64,000 nt of DNA, taken from assembly GCF_004135735.1 (NCBI RefSeq), contig NZ_CP012670.1:9743501-9807500 (forward strand), read 5' to 3'. Position numbers and translations under genes: made by a program. Below are positions 14,161 to 22,912 of this stretch, piece by piece (position 1 is the first letter of the stretch; each line of letters opens with the position of its first letter). This DNA is from Sorangium cellulosum. GTDB taxonomy: Bacteria > Myxococcota_A > Polyangia > Polyangiales > Polyangiaceae. Under the pieces are notes generated by a model that worked only from the letters and a program-made list of their open reading frames with translations, had not been told where the DNA came from and did not search any database.

Positions 14161-14955
14161 ATGCTCCTCCCCCCGAAAGCGACCGGCCTCGCCGCGCCCG
14201 CGGGCGTGTTGCGGCCGTGGCCGTCCGTGCTGGCGACGTGGGGCCCTGGAGAGCGGAGCACGCTGCACGCCCACCACTGCTGGCACCTCGTCCTGGCGCT
14301 CGACGGCGAGCTCCAGGTGCGCACGGCCGACGAGAGCCCGCTCCAGCCGGCAGGCGCCGTCCTCACCGCCCCCGACGTCGCCCACGCGATCGACGCGTCG
14401 GGCAGGCGCGTGCTCCTCGTGTTCGTCGAGCCGGAGAGCGACACCGGCGACGGGCTGGCCCAGGCGCTCGGGGCCGCGAAGCTCGAGATCGTGGGCAGCG
14501 AGGCGGCGGACCGGCTGCGGTCGTGCGTCGCCGCGGTCGGCGACGGCGAGCTCGCGGCGGCGCTGCCCGGCGTGCTCCAGGCGCTGGGGGTGGCGCTCCC
14601 GCCGCCCTCGACGAGGCCGAGACACCCGGGGATCCAGCGGGTGCTACGCCACCTGCGGGCGGACGACGGGCGCGCGGACACGTCGCTCGAGGCCCTGGCG
14701 CGCGTGGCGCGCCTCTCGCCCGGGCGGTTCATGCACGCCTTCACGGAGAGCGTCGGCGTGCCGCTACGCCCGTACCTCCTGTGGCTCAAGCTGGAGCGCG
14801 CCGGGGCGGCGATCGCCGGCGGCGCGACGCTCGCGGAGGCCGCCGCCGCGGCCGGCTTCGCGGACGCGGCGCACATGACCCGGACCTTCCGCCGGATGTT
14901 CGGCGTGAGCCCGTCCGACCTGAGGCGTCGTAGCCAGCTCGTTCAAGACAGGTGA
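14161..14955 (+). CDS. AraC-family transcriptional regulator
   Basis: A 264-residue regulator. The N-terminal half is a cupin-like sensor (HAHHCWHLVLALDGELQV, then GAVLTAPDVAHAI). The C-terminal 100 residues hold the two helix-turn-helix motifs of the AraC family (LEALARVARLSPGRFMHAF and LAEAAAAAGFADAAHMTRTF, ending FGVSPSDLRRR). It lies 24 bp upstream of the DoxX gene in the same direction and may control it. The ligand is unknown. Confidence 0.88.
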   Translation: MLLPPKATGLAAPAGVLRPWPSVLATWGPGERSTLHAHHCWHLVLALDGELQVRTADESPLQPAGAVLTAPDVAHAIDASGRRVLLVFVEPESDTGDGLAQALGAAKLEIVGSEAADRLRSCVAAVGDGELAAALPGVLQALGVALPPPSTRPRHPGIQRVLRHLRADDGRADTSLEALARVARLSPGRFMHAFTESVGVPLRPYLLWLKLERAGAAIAGGATLAEAAAAAGFADAAHMTRTFRRMFGVSPSDLRRRSQLVQDR

Positions 14956-14979
14956 AGGGCGGATTGCCACCTTGCGCGC

Positions 14980-15453
14980 ATGGCACCTCTCCTCGTCCTC
15001 ACGGCCTCGTTCGCGTTGTTCCTCGTGCTCGGGCGCCTGGGCATCAAGCACCTGTCGAGCTGGGTAACGTGCTTGAGGTACGCCCTCGCGGCCATGTTCC
15101 TGCTGACCGCGTCGGCGCACTGGGGGAGCCGGCGCGCCGAGCTCGTCGCCATGGTGCCGCCGGCGCTGCCGTCCCCCGAGCTCCTCGTGACCGCCACGGG
15201 CGTCCTGGAGATCGCGGGCGCGGCGGCGCTCCTCGTCCCGAGGCGCGCGCCCTGGGCCGCCGCCGGGCTGACGCTCCTGCTCGTGGCGATGTTCCCCGCG
15301 AACGTGTATGCCGCGCGCGCGGGGCTCACCCTGGGCGGCAGCCCTGTGACGCCGCTCGTGCCGCGGACGCTGATCCAGATCGTGTTCATCGCCGCGACGG
15401 TCGCCGTGGCGATCGGCGGCCTCCGCGAGACGCGGCACCGGAATCGGGAGTAA
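14980..15453 (+). CDS. DoxX-family integral membrane protein
   Basis: A 157-residue protein with four predicted transmembrane helices (about 3-20, 30-48, 65-88 and 105-145 in part) in the DoxX-like arrangement. Marks are RYALAAMFLLTASAHWG in the first conserved region, LEIAGAAALLVP in the second, and AMFPANVYAA in the third. Members are associated with redox or detoxification functions, but no specific activity follows from the sequence. It follows the AraC regulator closely and is likely co-expressed. The next 346 bp hold only a cysteine synthase scrap. Confidence 0.82.
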   Translation: MAPLLVLTASFALFLVLGRLGIKHLSSWVTCLRYALAAMFLLTASAHWGSRRAELVAMVPPALPSPELLVTATGVLEIAGAAALLVPRRAPWAAAGLTLLLVAMFPANVYAARAGLTLGGSPVTPLVPRTLIQIVFIAATVAVAIGGLRETRHRNRE

Positions 15454-15731
15454 ATCGCGGCGCTCCGCTCGGGGTCCCTCTCTACCGTCAGGGTCAACAC
15501 GCGTTCATGTCCCGAATAGGCTCCTCCCGCCGAACCCCATCGAAACCCCGCCGGTTGGACCGACCCCCCCGCCCCTCAGCGGCTCGGCGCGCCGAGCTGC
15601 GATGGGGAGATCTCCACGGCTCGTCGCCGCGTGATCGGCTCCCGACATCGCCTCTCGACGACCGCTCTCGACGTTGCGCCGTCCTCTCACGAGGTGGTTG
15701 ACGAACCGCGACGACGAAAGGTGACCGTCTC

Positions 15732-15772
15732 GAATCCAACCCCTCTGGCCCCGTCAAGGACAGGCTCGCATC
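15732..15772 (+). pseudogene. cysteine synthase remnant (active-site segment)
   Basis: The segment reads NPSGPVKDRLA in one frame and shares a 19-base exact run plus near-identical flanks with 2195-2228 of the intact cysteine synthase, spanning the PLP-lysine motif. Nothing else of the gene is recognisable. It is oriented toward the intact radical SAM gene, as the intact cysteine synthase is toward the broken radical SAM copy. The piece is short, so chance or an independent paralogue remains possible. Confidence 0.55.
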
Positions 15773-15799
15773 GCCTCGCCCCCGTCACGGGCGAGCCGG

Positions 15800-17905
15800 C
15801 TACTTCGCCCGCGCAGCCCGCTGCGCCCGGGCGAGGTCGTCCTCCAGGCGCGCGATCACGGACACGATGCGGTCACGCGGCGCGGCGTCGAGCCACATCT
15901 CCAGCCCGTGGCCGCGCGCGAAGTCGACGAGCGCGGGCAACACGCGACCCGGCTCGCCGGTGATCACCGTGGCGCGGGGGCGGATCCACGCCTGGTCGGT
16001 CGCGAGCTCGTCTTCCGCGGTGAGATAAGGCCGCAACGCCACCTTGAGCGCGGCGGGCTCCAGGTTCGTCGTCTCGTCCCGGGAGCGCCAGAACACGGCG
16101 GAGAGCCGGATCGGGCCGCCGTCCATCCACTCCGCGGTCCCGCCGGCGCGCTGGATCTGGAAGCCGTAGCGCGCCGGGATCCGCGTCGACGTCATGGTGA
16201 GATAGCGGCCCGCGATCACCGCCCTGCCGTCGAGCGAATCGGCCATGGAAGCGGCCCCTCCGGCGTCCGGGAACGAGGCCCAGAGTCGCGCGCGGTCGGC
16301 GCTCGGGGGGCGGGCGGCGAGCACGTGAGGCCAGTGGACCTCACCGAGGAGCGGGGCCAGCTCGGCGGCCAGGAGGGCGCCGTGCCTCTGCGCGATCGCC
16401 TCGAGCTGCGCGATGGTGCCGTGGAGCGCCCCCAGGTCCGGTGTTCCGGCGGAGGGCGACGCGCCGCGGATCGAGACGGGGCCGTACAGGTCGAGACCGC
16501 GCCTCTCGAGGACGGCGAGGTCGTCCACCATCAGCGCGACATGCGCCGCCTCCAGCGACGCCGCGTCCTCGAACCGCAGGCCCGCCACGATCTCCACCGG
16601 ATCGTGCTCGTGGACGCCGGAATAGGCCGCTCGCCCGCCCCGCTTCCACAGGAGCGCGCGCAGCGAAGGGAAGTCGTCGTCCACGGCCATGTCGGTGTGC
16701 ACCATCACGCTCCGCCCGACGCGCGCGATCGAGTCCGGCGCCACCTCCCCGTCGTCCAGGCGGATCCCCTCGCGCTCCAGGAGCGATTGCCACTCTTTCC
16801 CGTACGGCGCGCCCGGCGTCCATCCCGGCAAGAGATCGTCGATGTAGCGACGGGCGTCGTCGAGCTCCTCGAAGCGCCCGACGAGCACGCAATCTCCGCT
16901 GTTGTTGCCGGAGAACCCCTGCCAGATACGGATGCCGTCGGAGAGCCGTGCCTTGCGCCGCGCGGGCCGGGCGCAGCCCGGGAGCGGCGCGGGCCCGAGG
17001 AGCCGCGCTCGCTCGGCAGCCCAGGCGGCGAGCACGTCGTCCGCCGACCGGACGGGCACTCCCCCCTTCTGGAACGAGCACGCCTTGAGCGTGCGATCCG
17101 AGGTGATCGTCACGAAGTCCAGGCCGGCCCCGCAATCGCCGTCCACCCCCTCGAACAGGCGCGGCACGGGCTCCAGCCTGTCCCCGAAGCAGACCGACAG
17201 CCGCGCCCGAACAGGGCTGTCCGCGAGGATCTCGGCGAGGCGGCGCTCGTCGTCCCGGCGAAGGTGGTTGTGCGGGTCGAGCCCCACATACCGCAGCAGC
17301 GCCACGTCGCGGCACCCGAGCTGGGCGAGCCGCGCGAGGAGCGCGGGCAGCGAGGGGAGCAGCGCGGGCGTCGCGAGCACGTTCACGCCGAACGTCACGC
17401 CCGCGGCCGCGAGCAGCTCCAGCCGGTCCTCCCAGGGCGTGTCTCGATACACCGAGACGCGGATCTCTCCGACGTGCGGCGCGAGCGCGCGGAGCCTCCG
17501 CTCCGTGAGCAACGTGCCGTTCGTGGTGACGTGGAGCGCGAGCCCGGTCCGCTCGGCGAGGCGCGCCAGGAGCTCGTCGAAGCCGGCGAAGGCGAGCGGC
17601 TCTCCTCCGCCGAACGCCACCTCCAGGAGGCCGCGGCGCGCGAGGCCCGAGAGCACGTCGAACGCCCCGTCCACCGTCCACTCGCTCCCCGCGTCCCGGT
17701 CCCGCGAGCAAAACGAGCACGTGAGGTTGCACCGGTTGGTGATGCCGAACAGCGCGACGCGCGGGGCCCGCCTCGTCAGGCGGCGCGTCTCGGCCCCGTC
17801 CCAGCGCACGTTCGTCCCGGTTCGCGGGTGGAACCAGAGGAGCGCCCCGTCGAGCGCGTGGGGCCGGAACGCATCGCGGGACGGCAGCGGGATCGCGTCT
17901 TCCAT
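15800..17905 (-). CDS. radical SAM protein with large uncharacterised C-terminal region
   Basis: A 701-residue protein. The N-terminal 330 residues form a radical SAM domain: the [4Fe-4S] cysteines are C59, C63 and C66 (TNRCNLTCSFCS), followed by the GGGEPL SAM-binding motif and later cysteines (VCFGD, DCGAG, KACSF) that may bind an auxiliary cluster as in SPASM-like maturases. Residues from about 340 on (WQGFSGNNSGDCVL onward) match no family I know. The start at 17905 has an AGGAG sequence about 10 bp upstream; an upstream extension to 18025 is possible but unconserved. A collapsed copy lies at 3055-3391 and a 54-bp scrap at 10681. Substrate unknown; peptide modification is possible but no precursor gene is seen. 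Confidence 0.85.
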   Translation of the reverse strand: MEDAIPLPSRDAFRPHALDGALLWFHPRTGTNVRWDGAETRRLTRRAPRVALFGITNRCNLTCSFCSRDRDAGSEWTVDGAFDVLSGLARRGLLEVAFGGGEPLAFAGFDELLARLAERTGLALHVTTNGTLLTERRLRALAPHVGEIRVSVYRDTPWEDRLELLAAAGVTFGVNVLATPALLPSLPALLARLAQLGCRDVALLRYVGLDPHNHLRRDDERRLAEILADSPVRARLSVCFGDRLEPVPRLFEGVDGDCGAGLDFVTITSDRTLKACSFQKGGVPVRSADDVLAAWAAERARLLGPAPLPGCARPARRKARLSDGIRIWQGFSGNNSGDCVLVGRFEELDDARRYIDDLLPGWTPGAPYGKEWQSLLEREGIRLDDGEVAPDSIARVGRSVMVHTDMAVDDDFPSLRALLWKRGGRAAYSGVHEHDPVEIVAGLRFEDAASLEAAHVALMVDDLAVLERRGLDLYGPVSIRGASPSAGTPDLGALHGTIAQLEAIAQRHGALLAAELAPLLGEVHWPHVLAARPPSADRARLWASFPDAGGAASMADSLDGRAVIAGRYLTMTSTRIPARYGFQIQRAGGTAEWMDGGPIRLSAVFWRSRDETTNLEPAALKVALRPYLTAEDELATDQAWIRPRATVITGEPGRVLPALVDFARGHGLEMWLDAAPRDRIVSVIARLEDDLARAQRAARAK

Positions 17906-18004
17906 GGCGAAAGCTACTCCTGTTCGCAGGATATTACACGGGCCAGCCCACCTCTCGGGCCTTCGTGGAAGACGCCGGTGCTCTCCTCGGCTTGGGGGAA
18001 ACGG

Positions 18005-18146
18005 CGTGAAGGACGGCCCGTTCACCGTGTACCCCCCGAACGGCCAGCCCGCGCAGCGCGGCCGCTACCGAGAAGCTCCGGAAGGCGAGGGCGCTCGGCG
18101 TCGCCCTGCTGACGGAGGACGAGCTCCGGGGGCTCGCCCGGGCGTG
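18005..18146 (+). pseudogene. two fused scraps: MORN-like and BRCT-like C-termini
   Basis: From 18005 one frame reads KDGPFTVYPPNGQPAQRGRY, the style of a MORN-type repeat. From 18069 to a stop at 18146 another frame reads EKLRKARALGVALLTEDELR, the style of the last helix of a BRCT domain. Neither has a start codon or the rest of its domain. They look like gene tails left by deletions between the radical SAM gene and the aldo/keto-reductase-like gene. Confidence 0.4.
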
Positions 18147-18246
18147 ATGGGGGAGCGCGTGGAAAACGTCGATATCCTCGCATTTTCGAGGAAGTGGCGG
18201 ACCTGTTCGAGAGAGCTCGGCCTCAAACTGGCGTAGACTGCGGCGC

Positions 18247-19047
18247 ATGACAGCCCCGGCAGTGCCGAGCAGCTTCCTCGTACGAGAGGTCAAAGCCTTC
18301 GGGCGCAGCGTCCACCGGGTGGGGGTTTCGGCCAGCTTCGGGCTGGAGGAAGCAGGCATCGAGGCGGCGTTCGAGCGGGGCGTGCAGTACGTGTTCTGGA
18401 ATCCGACCGCGCGCAAGCTCACGGCCGTGCTGCGGCGCCTCGGGCCGAGCCGGCGCGAAGCGCTGGTGGTCGCCACGGGCCCGAGCTTCGGCTTTACCGC
18501 GGGGTCCGTGCGCCGGCGCGTGGAGCGGGCCCTGCGTGTGCTCCGCAGCGACTACCTGGACGTGTTGCAGCTGTACTGGCTGGGACGCATGTCCGCGTAC
18601 CGCCCCGCCGTGCTCGAAGCGATGCTGCGCCTGAAAGAAGAGGGCAAAGTGCGCGTGCTGGGCACCTCGATCCACGATCGGGTCCGCGCCGGTGAGCTCG
18701 CTCGCTCCGGGCCCCTCGATTTGCTGATGATCCGTTACAACGCCGCCCACCCCGGCGCCGAGCAGGACATTTTTCCGCACCTCGCGCCGCGCCAGCCCGC
18801 CGTGGTGGCCTACACGGCCACCTCCTGGCGGCGGCTGTTGCGCAAGCCCCGCGACTGGTCGGGCGCGGTGCCGAGCGCCGGCGACTGCTACCGCTTCTGT
18901 CTGTCGAACCCGCACGTCGATATCGTGCTGATGGGAGCGCGCAATGAGGGGGAGCTGGACGAGAACCTGCGCGCGCTGGAGCGGGGGCCGTTGAGCGAGC
19001 CGGAGATGCAGGAGATGCGGGCGTTCGGGCGGGCGGTGCACGGGTGA
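18247..19047 (+). CDS. aldo/keto-reductase-fold protein lacking the catalytic tetrad
   Basis: A 266-residue protein with the overall AKR pattern: SVRRRVERALRVLRSDYLDV, KEEGKVRVLGTS, MIRYNAAHPGAEQDIFPHL and VDIVLMGARNEGELDENL. However, the usual catalytic D-Y-K-H residues are not where expected: the DTA-Y region reads VFWNPTARK, the Lys strand reads VATGPS, and the strand that normally ends in His reads LQLYW. It may bind a ligand or nucleotide without normal AKR chemistry, or work by altered residues. The ATG at 18247 gives the family N-terminus. No operon partner is evident. Confidence 0.75.
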   Translation: MTAPAVPSSFLVREVKAFGRSVHRVGVSASFGLEEAGIEAAFERGVQYVFWNPTARKLTAVLRRLGPSRREALVVATGPSFGFTAGSVRRRVERALRVLRSDYLDVLQLYWLGRMSAYRPAVLEAMLRLKEEGKVRVLGTSIHDRVRAGELARSGPLDLLMIRYNAAHPGAEQDIFPHLAPRQPAVVAYTATSWRRLLRKPRDWSGAVPSAGDCYRFCLSNPHVDIVLMGARNEGELDENLRALERGPLSEPEMQEMRAFGRAVHG

Positions 19048-19500
19048 AGGGGGCGCCGCGCTCCGCGCTCCGCGCGGCGTTCGGCGAGCCAGGGCCCCGG
19101 TCAGGCTCGATCGAGCGGCTCGATTCGCTAGATTCTTGAGTGATTTTTCTGGATCCAGGGTTCACTGATCTGGTTTCGTGGGTCGATTTTCTGGATCCTG
19201 CTCGCTATTAGACGGATCATGGCGGTGAATTTCTGGTTGTAGCCTTCATCCACCTCGAAATCAGAACCTATTCTCTAGATCTCGCCGACTTTTGTCTTGT
19301 TCTCTGGCCAGGATGCCTCGATGCCTCGGGTCCCCACGCCCCTGTCGCCCCGCGCGGCCACGGCGCGGTCGAGCTGGCGCGCACCGCCGGCGTGAGCGGC
19401 GGCATCGTGTGGGCTTCGGGGCGCGCGGCCACGGGGGCACGGCGCCCGCGCCCCCCTCGCGCCGGAGACCGCTCAGGCTCCGGAGGCTCGTGAGCCGAGC
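19048..19500. other. 453-bp gene-poor region with an AT-rich patch
   Basis: About 19129-19275 is much less GC-rich than the surroundings. Its minus strand is open for about 48 codons (with GYNQKFTAMIRLIASRIQKI) ending at a TAG near 19129, and it could be the tail of a foreign gene, but no start or family is recognisable. From 19300 to 19500 the sequence is GC-rich without a convincing gene. Confidence 0.4.
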
Positions 19501-19858
19501 ATGGACGGTCCGGAGCCGATCGAGGCCGCTCAGGCTGGCGAGCTCGTCGTTCTGGACATGGCGCGGGTCGCCCGCGCCGCGCACGAGCTCGGCGTGCTGC
19601 TCGAGGTCAACGCGCAGCCCGAGCGCCTGGACCTGAACGACGCCCCCATCCGCCTCGCGCGAGAGGCCGGCGCACGGCTCGTCGTCGTCACCGACGCGCA
19701 CGCCGTCGCGCAGCTCGGCCTCATGCGCCACGGGGTCGATCGAGCGCGGCGGGGCTGGTGCGCCGCGGCCGACATCGCGAACACGGCGGCGCTCGCGGAG
19801 TTCCTGGAGCGCATCGGCAAGCGCCGGCGCGCGGCCAGCGCCGCGCCGGGGGGAGGGC
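19501..19858 (+). pseudogene. PolX-type PHP domain C-terminal remnant
   Basis: The frame contains LEVNAQPERLDLNDAPIRLA, then VVVTDAHAVAQLGLMRHGVD and ARRGWCAAADIANT, which is the C-terminal end of the PHP phosphoesterase domain of bacterial family X DNA polymerases (the DAH contributes a metal ligand). The polymerase domain and most of PHP are missing. The frame runs on, through an Arg-rich unconserved stretch, into the phosphoribosyltransferase, but this looks accidental because that enzyme has its own start at 19996. Gene tail left by deletion. Confidence 0.65.
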
Positions 19859-19995
19859 GCGGGCGCGCGGGCCGCGACGCGCGCCGGGCGCCCCGGCGGC
19901 GAGAGGCCAGGCGCCTGGCGAGACAATTGCACCGCTCCGGCGGACGCCGTCGGGGATCGAGCGACGCCGGATGGAGAAGGGATGGAGATGAGAGC

Positions 19996-20679
19996 ATGCC
20001 GTTCCGAGATCGGGCCGACGCCGGCCGCCAGCTCGCGACGCGGTTGACCGCCTACGCGGGGCGCGAGGACGTGACCCTGCTGGCCCTGCCGCGCGGCGGG
20101 GTGCCGGTCGGCTTCGAGATCGCGAAGATCCTGCGGGTGCCGCTCGACGTGGTGATCGCGCGCCGGCTCGTGGCGCCGATCAACCATCAGATGACGATCG
20201 GCGCCGTCGCGAGCGGCGGCGTCCGGGTCGTGGACGAAGAGCTCTGCCGCGCGCTGGCCGTCTCCGACAGGACCGTGCAGTGGATCGCCGACGCGGAGGC
20301 GAGGGAGGTGGAGCGCCTGGAGCGCGTCTACTACGGCTGCCACAGGGCGCCGCCCGACGTCCGGGACCGCACGGTCCTCCTCGTCGACGACGGCGTGGCG
20401 ACCGGCGCGAGCATGCGCGCCGCCGTGACCGCGGTCGAGCAGGGCCGCCCGGCGGCCATCGTGATCGCGATCCCCGTCGCGTCCTACGCCGCGTGCGCAG
20501 AGCTCTCCCGGCGCGCGCGCGAGTTCGTGTACTGCTACATCCGGGATCCGGTCTACTCGGTCGGGCTCTGGTACGAGAGCTACGCGCCGGTGTCCGAGCA
20601 GGAGGTCTGCCGGCTGCTCCGGGAGGCGCACGAGCTCAGCGCGTCGCCGCGTGAGCCCCCGGCGCCGGGGGCGCCCTGA
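19996..20679 (+). CDS. phosphoribosyltransferase-domain protein
   Basis: A 227-residue type I phosphoribosyltransferase-fold protein. The N-terminus (FRDRADAGRQLATRLTAY, then LLALPRGGVPVGFEIA) and the PRPP loop LLVDDGVATGASMRAA are those of the stand-alone PRTase proteins often found near stress and metal-handling genes. The start at 19996 is supported by the family N-terminus. Its last 57 codons lie in the 200-bp direct repeat that is also present at 54086. At 54 kb that repeat runs into the convergent P-type ATPase gene, so this enzyme and the ATPase were probably neighbours before the island was inserted. Substrate base unknown. Confidence 0.82.
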   Translation: MPFRDRADAGRQLATRLTAYAGREDVTLLALPRGGVPVGFEIAKILRVPLDVVIARRLVAPINHQMTIGAVASGGVRVVDEELCRALAVSDRTVQWIADAEAREVERLERVYYGCHRAPPDVRDRTVLLVDDGVATGASMRAAVTAVEQGRPAAIVIAIPVASYAACAELSRRAREFVYCYIRDPVYSVGLWYESYAPVSEQEVCRLLREAHELSASPREPPAPGAP

Positions 20680-20707
20680 GCGGCGCGCCCGGCGGGCCCG
20701 CGGCCGG
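20508..20707. repeat. left copy of 200-bp direct repeat flanking the island
   Basis: Identical by eye to 54086-54285, in the same orientation, 33,578 bp away. It covers the 3' end of the phosphoribosyltransferase gene and, on the other strand, the last 24 codons of the metal ATPase gene that is intact at 54214-56604. Sequence diverges abruptly at both ends. It may be an integration duplication (att-like or single-crossover). Confidence 0.92.
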
Positions 20708-20708
20708 A

Positions 20709-20869
20709 TAGAGCACCGATCACGTTGAACAAGCGAGAGATCAACCGCCAAGACACAAAGGACGCCAAAAATCGAATCTCTCCTTGGCGTCTTGGCGGTT
20801 CGAATTTCTGCACTTTTCAGGCGGGTTCAACCCGTTTGTCGCCCTAGTACTTAGAGCGCCGATCACGTT
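20709..20869. repeat. small palindromic element bounded by 18-bp direct repeats
   Basis: An 18-bp sequence, TAGAGC(A/G)CCGATCACGTT, occurs at 20709-20726 and 20852-20869. Between them, 20743-20754 and 20789-20800 form a perfect 12-bp inverted repeat built of CGCCAAG-type words, with an inner pair at 20762-20768/20784-20790. It is more AT-rich than its surroundings and resembles a small non-coding palindromic repeat element. It begins one base inside the left end of the island. Confidence 0.6.
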
Positions 20870-21038
20870 CGAATCCCGCTGACTTCGCCGACGGGGGAGA
20901 AAGCCGCAAGGGTCCACGGGACGTAGGGGCGAGGAGACCAGACCTCTCTCCCCATATCCCTTGTATTCCTTGCGTGCCTCTCTTCCTTTCGCATTCATCT
21001 CAGCTCGCTCGCCGGCGAATCCCGTGGGCAACGGATCC

Positions 21039-22163
21039 TCAGGATGGGACGCGAATCTCATCCATCACCCCGCGCTCGGTGTGCTCAAGGCCCCCGGCGG
21101 CAGCTCCGTGGCCCTGGGGGTTGGATTGCACGTCCATCGAGTCGTGGCAACAAGACGTGCAGGCGCCCGGCGGCAGCGGACGCAGCCGTTCCTTCTCCTC
21201 GGCTTCGAACACCTCCTGTGGTCTTCGTGCCGCGTCGCCGTGCTGCCTCGCCCCCGCGCTCTCGGCGATCCACCGACCCAGCGCCGCGCGCACCCCGCCC
21301 GGATCCTGCCCCTCGCGACCCACGAGGCCGCTGCGCCTGACATATCTCAAGCCAGCCTCGATCCGGCCCTTCCATTGCAGTGCTCGCGGCGGCGTCGGGT
21401 CCACGGTGAAACCGTAATGATTGGCGAGCTCGCGGTAGCTACGGCTCAGCCCTGAGTCCTCGCCCACCCCGAACGCTTCCCGCACCACGGCCGTGTTGAG
21501 GTTGTCCGGTAGGATTGTCGCCGGCACCCCACCGAAGGCACGAAACGCCTCCTCGTGCAGACGAAGCCATGTCTCGCCGCTCTCGTCGAACACCACCTGC
21601 GCGAACAGATGCGAGCTGTAACCCAGCAGCATCGCGAACACCCACGCCCGCCGCTGGCGCCTGACCTCCGGATCCCACAGCCGCCCCGCGTACCCGAAAT
21701 CGACCTGCGCGACGCGCCCGGGCTCGGCCGCCGCGGTGGCGGCCACGTCTTGGGGCCTGAGCCCACGCTCTCTCAGGAGCGTCGCGACCATGCGTTTGAT
21801 CGCCGCGCGGCTGCCGTTGAACTCCGGTTCCCTCGCCCGCAGCCCATGGTAGATCGCTCCGGGCTTGAGCCCCTCGCCGACGCGCGCCTCGATGTACACG
21901 CGCCACGGCTCCACCGTCGACTGCTGCTGCGGCGCCTTCTTCGGCGGCATGTATCTCTTCACGGCCGCCTTCAACTCCTCGATGGATGGCATCTCGTCCG
22001 CGCTCCCTTCGAGCAGCCCAGCCTGCGAGAGCACCGCGCGATACCGTCGCTCGGTGTTGGGTCCCATCCCCAAGAGCCGCGCTACCACCCGGACGCGCTC
22101 GCCTTCGCGGTGCAGGCGCACGAGCTTCTGCAGCTTGTGTATCTCAATCCTCCTTGCGGTCAT
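21039..22163 (-). mobile_element. IS21-family transposase (IstA), C-terminally truncated
   Basis: A 374-codon frame. The N-terminus is a helix-turn-helix (KLQKLVRLHREGERVRVVA), and the integrase core has the DDE residues in QVDFGYAG, LPDNLNTAV and KGRIEAGLRYVRR. The frame then leaves the family near 21180 and ends in unrelated residues, so the C-terminal domain is missing and no istB helper gene follows. The start at 22163 has AGGAGG 5 bp upstream. No terminal repeats were identified. It is a truncated, probably immobile IS at the left end of the island. Confidence 0.8.
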
Positions 22164-22356
22164 CCTAGCCTCCTCAAAGCCGGGAATGATGCCCGACTCT
22201 TGGGTTCGGGTGTACATGTCTCGTCGCGATCTTGCGCCAGGGCTCCGGCCGCTCCACCGCAAATCATGCATCTCCCGGGCCAAAAGCGAGCCATCCCGGG
22301 CCTTTGGGCTCCTCTCCTTCAGAGCACCTCCTCGCCGTCCAGCGTCTGGTCGCCCC

Positions 22357-22546
22357 GATCCACTTGGCCGATCCGAACGCGATCCATTTGGACGATCCGG
22401 ACGCGATCCATTACGCCGATCCGGACGTGATCCATTACGCCGATCCGGACGTGATCCATTACGCCGATCCGGACGTGATCCACTTGACCGATCCGGACAT
22501 GATCCACTTGGCCGATCTGGACGTGATCTATAGCGACGATCCGCCG
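22357..22546. repeat. 24-bp tandem repeat, about 7.5 copies
   Basis: Seven full units of 24 bp and a partial eighth. The core three copies (22405-22476) are identical and the outer ones diverge progressively. Read on + the unit encodes DVIHYADP-type octapeptides; read on - it encodes VRIGVMDH-type octapeptides. Units abut without spacers, so it is not CRISPR. It lies between the IS21 remnant and the first gene of the operon and could be a decayed repeat-protein gene or a regulatory array. Confidence 0.85.
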
Positions 22547-22809
22547 GTACCCGCCGATCATTCGCCCGACGGCTCGATATGGGTCGCCTCTAGCGTTGAC
22601 CCTCGATCCAATCAGACGCTCGCTCGACGCGATCCGCTTGGCCGCCCTGGCGCCGATCCGCCGTCCATTTCGCGCTCAAAATCCAGGATCCCCGCGCGTA
22701 TTTCAGTATTCGTATCGCGAGCTGGAGCTTGTCCGGGTGAACGGCGCAGGGCTGAACGCCGCGCCGGACCGCACGCCCGACAAAACGTCCGACGACATAA
22801 ACAGGACTC

Positions 22810-22837
22810 TTGACGACCACACGATGGATGGTATCAA
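22810..22837 (+). promoter_or_regulatory. candidate sigma-70-type promoter for the biosynthetic operon
   Basis: TTGACG at 22810-22815 is followed after 16 bp by TATCAA at 22832-22837, in a locally AT-richer stretch 75 bp before the first gene. The match is partial and unsupported by other evidence. Confidence 0.35.
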
Positions 22838-22912
22838 TCATATTAACCTGCGCTTCACGCGCGCAGACTCGCGCAGCAGAGCGGCGACGAACGCAGAGCG
22901 ATCTGCGCCTGA

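Larger units (their letters stand above)
22164..22912. other. 749-bp leader region before the biosynthetic operon
   Basis: This region holds the 24-bp tandem repeat (22357-22546), a candidate promoter near 22810, and otherwise no recognisable gene. Frames on both strands are open across the repeat because the unit is a multiple of three, but neither has a convincing start or ribosome-binding site. Confidence 0.5.

Noticed and set aside
19501-20679. A genuine PHP-phosphoribosyltransferase fusion protein.
   Set aside because: The PHP part is only a C-terminal scrap, the linker is Arg-rich and unconserved, and the phosphoribosyltransferase has its own start and family N-terminus at 19996.
20743-20800. 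Rho-independent terminator after the phosphoribosyltransferase.
   Set aside because: The inverted repeat has a long interrupted loop and no T-run after it; a repeat element is the better reading.
22357-22546. Possible CRISPR array.
   Set aside because: The 24-bp units abut with no spacers, and no cas genes are present.
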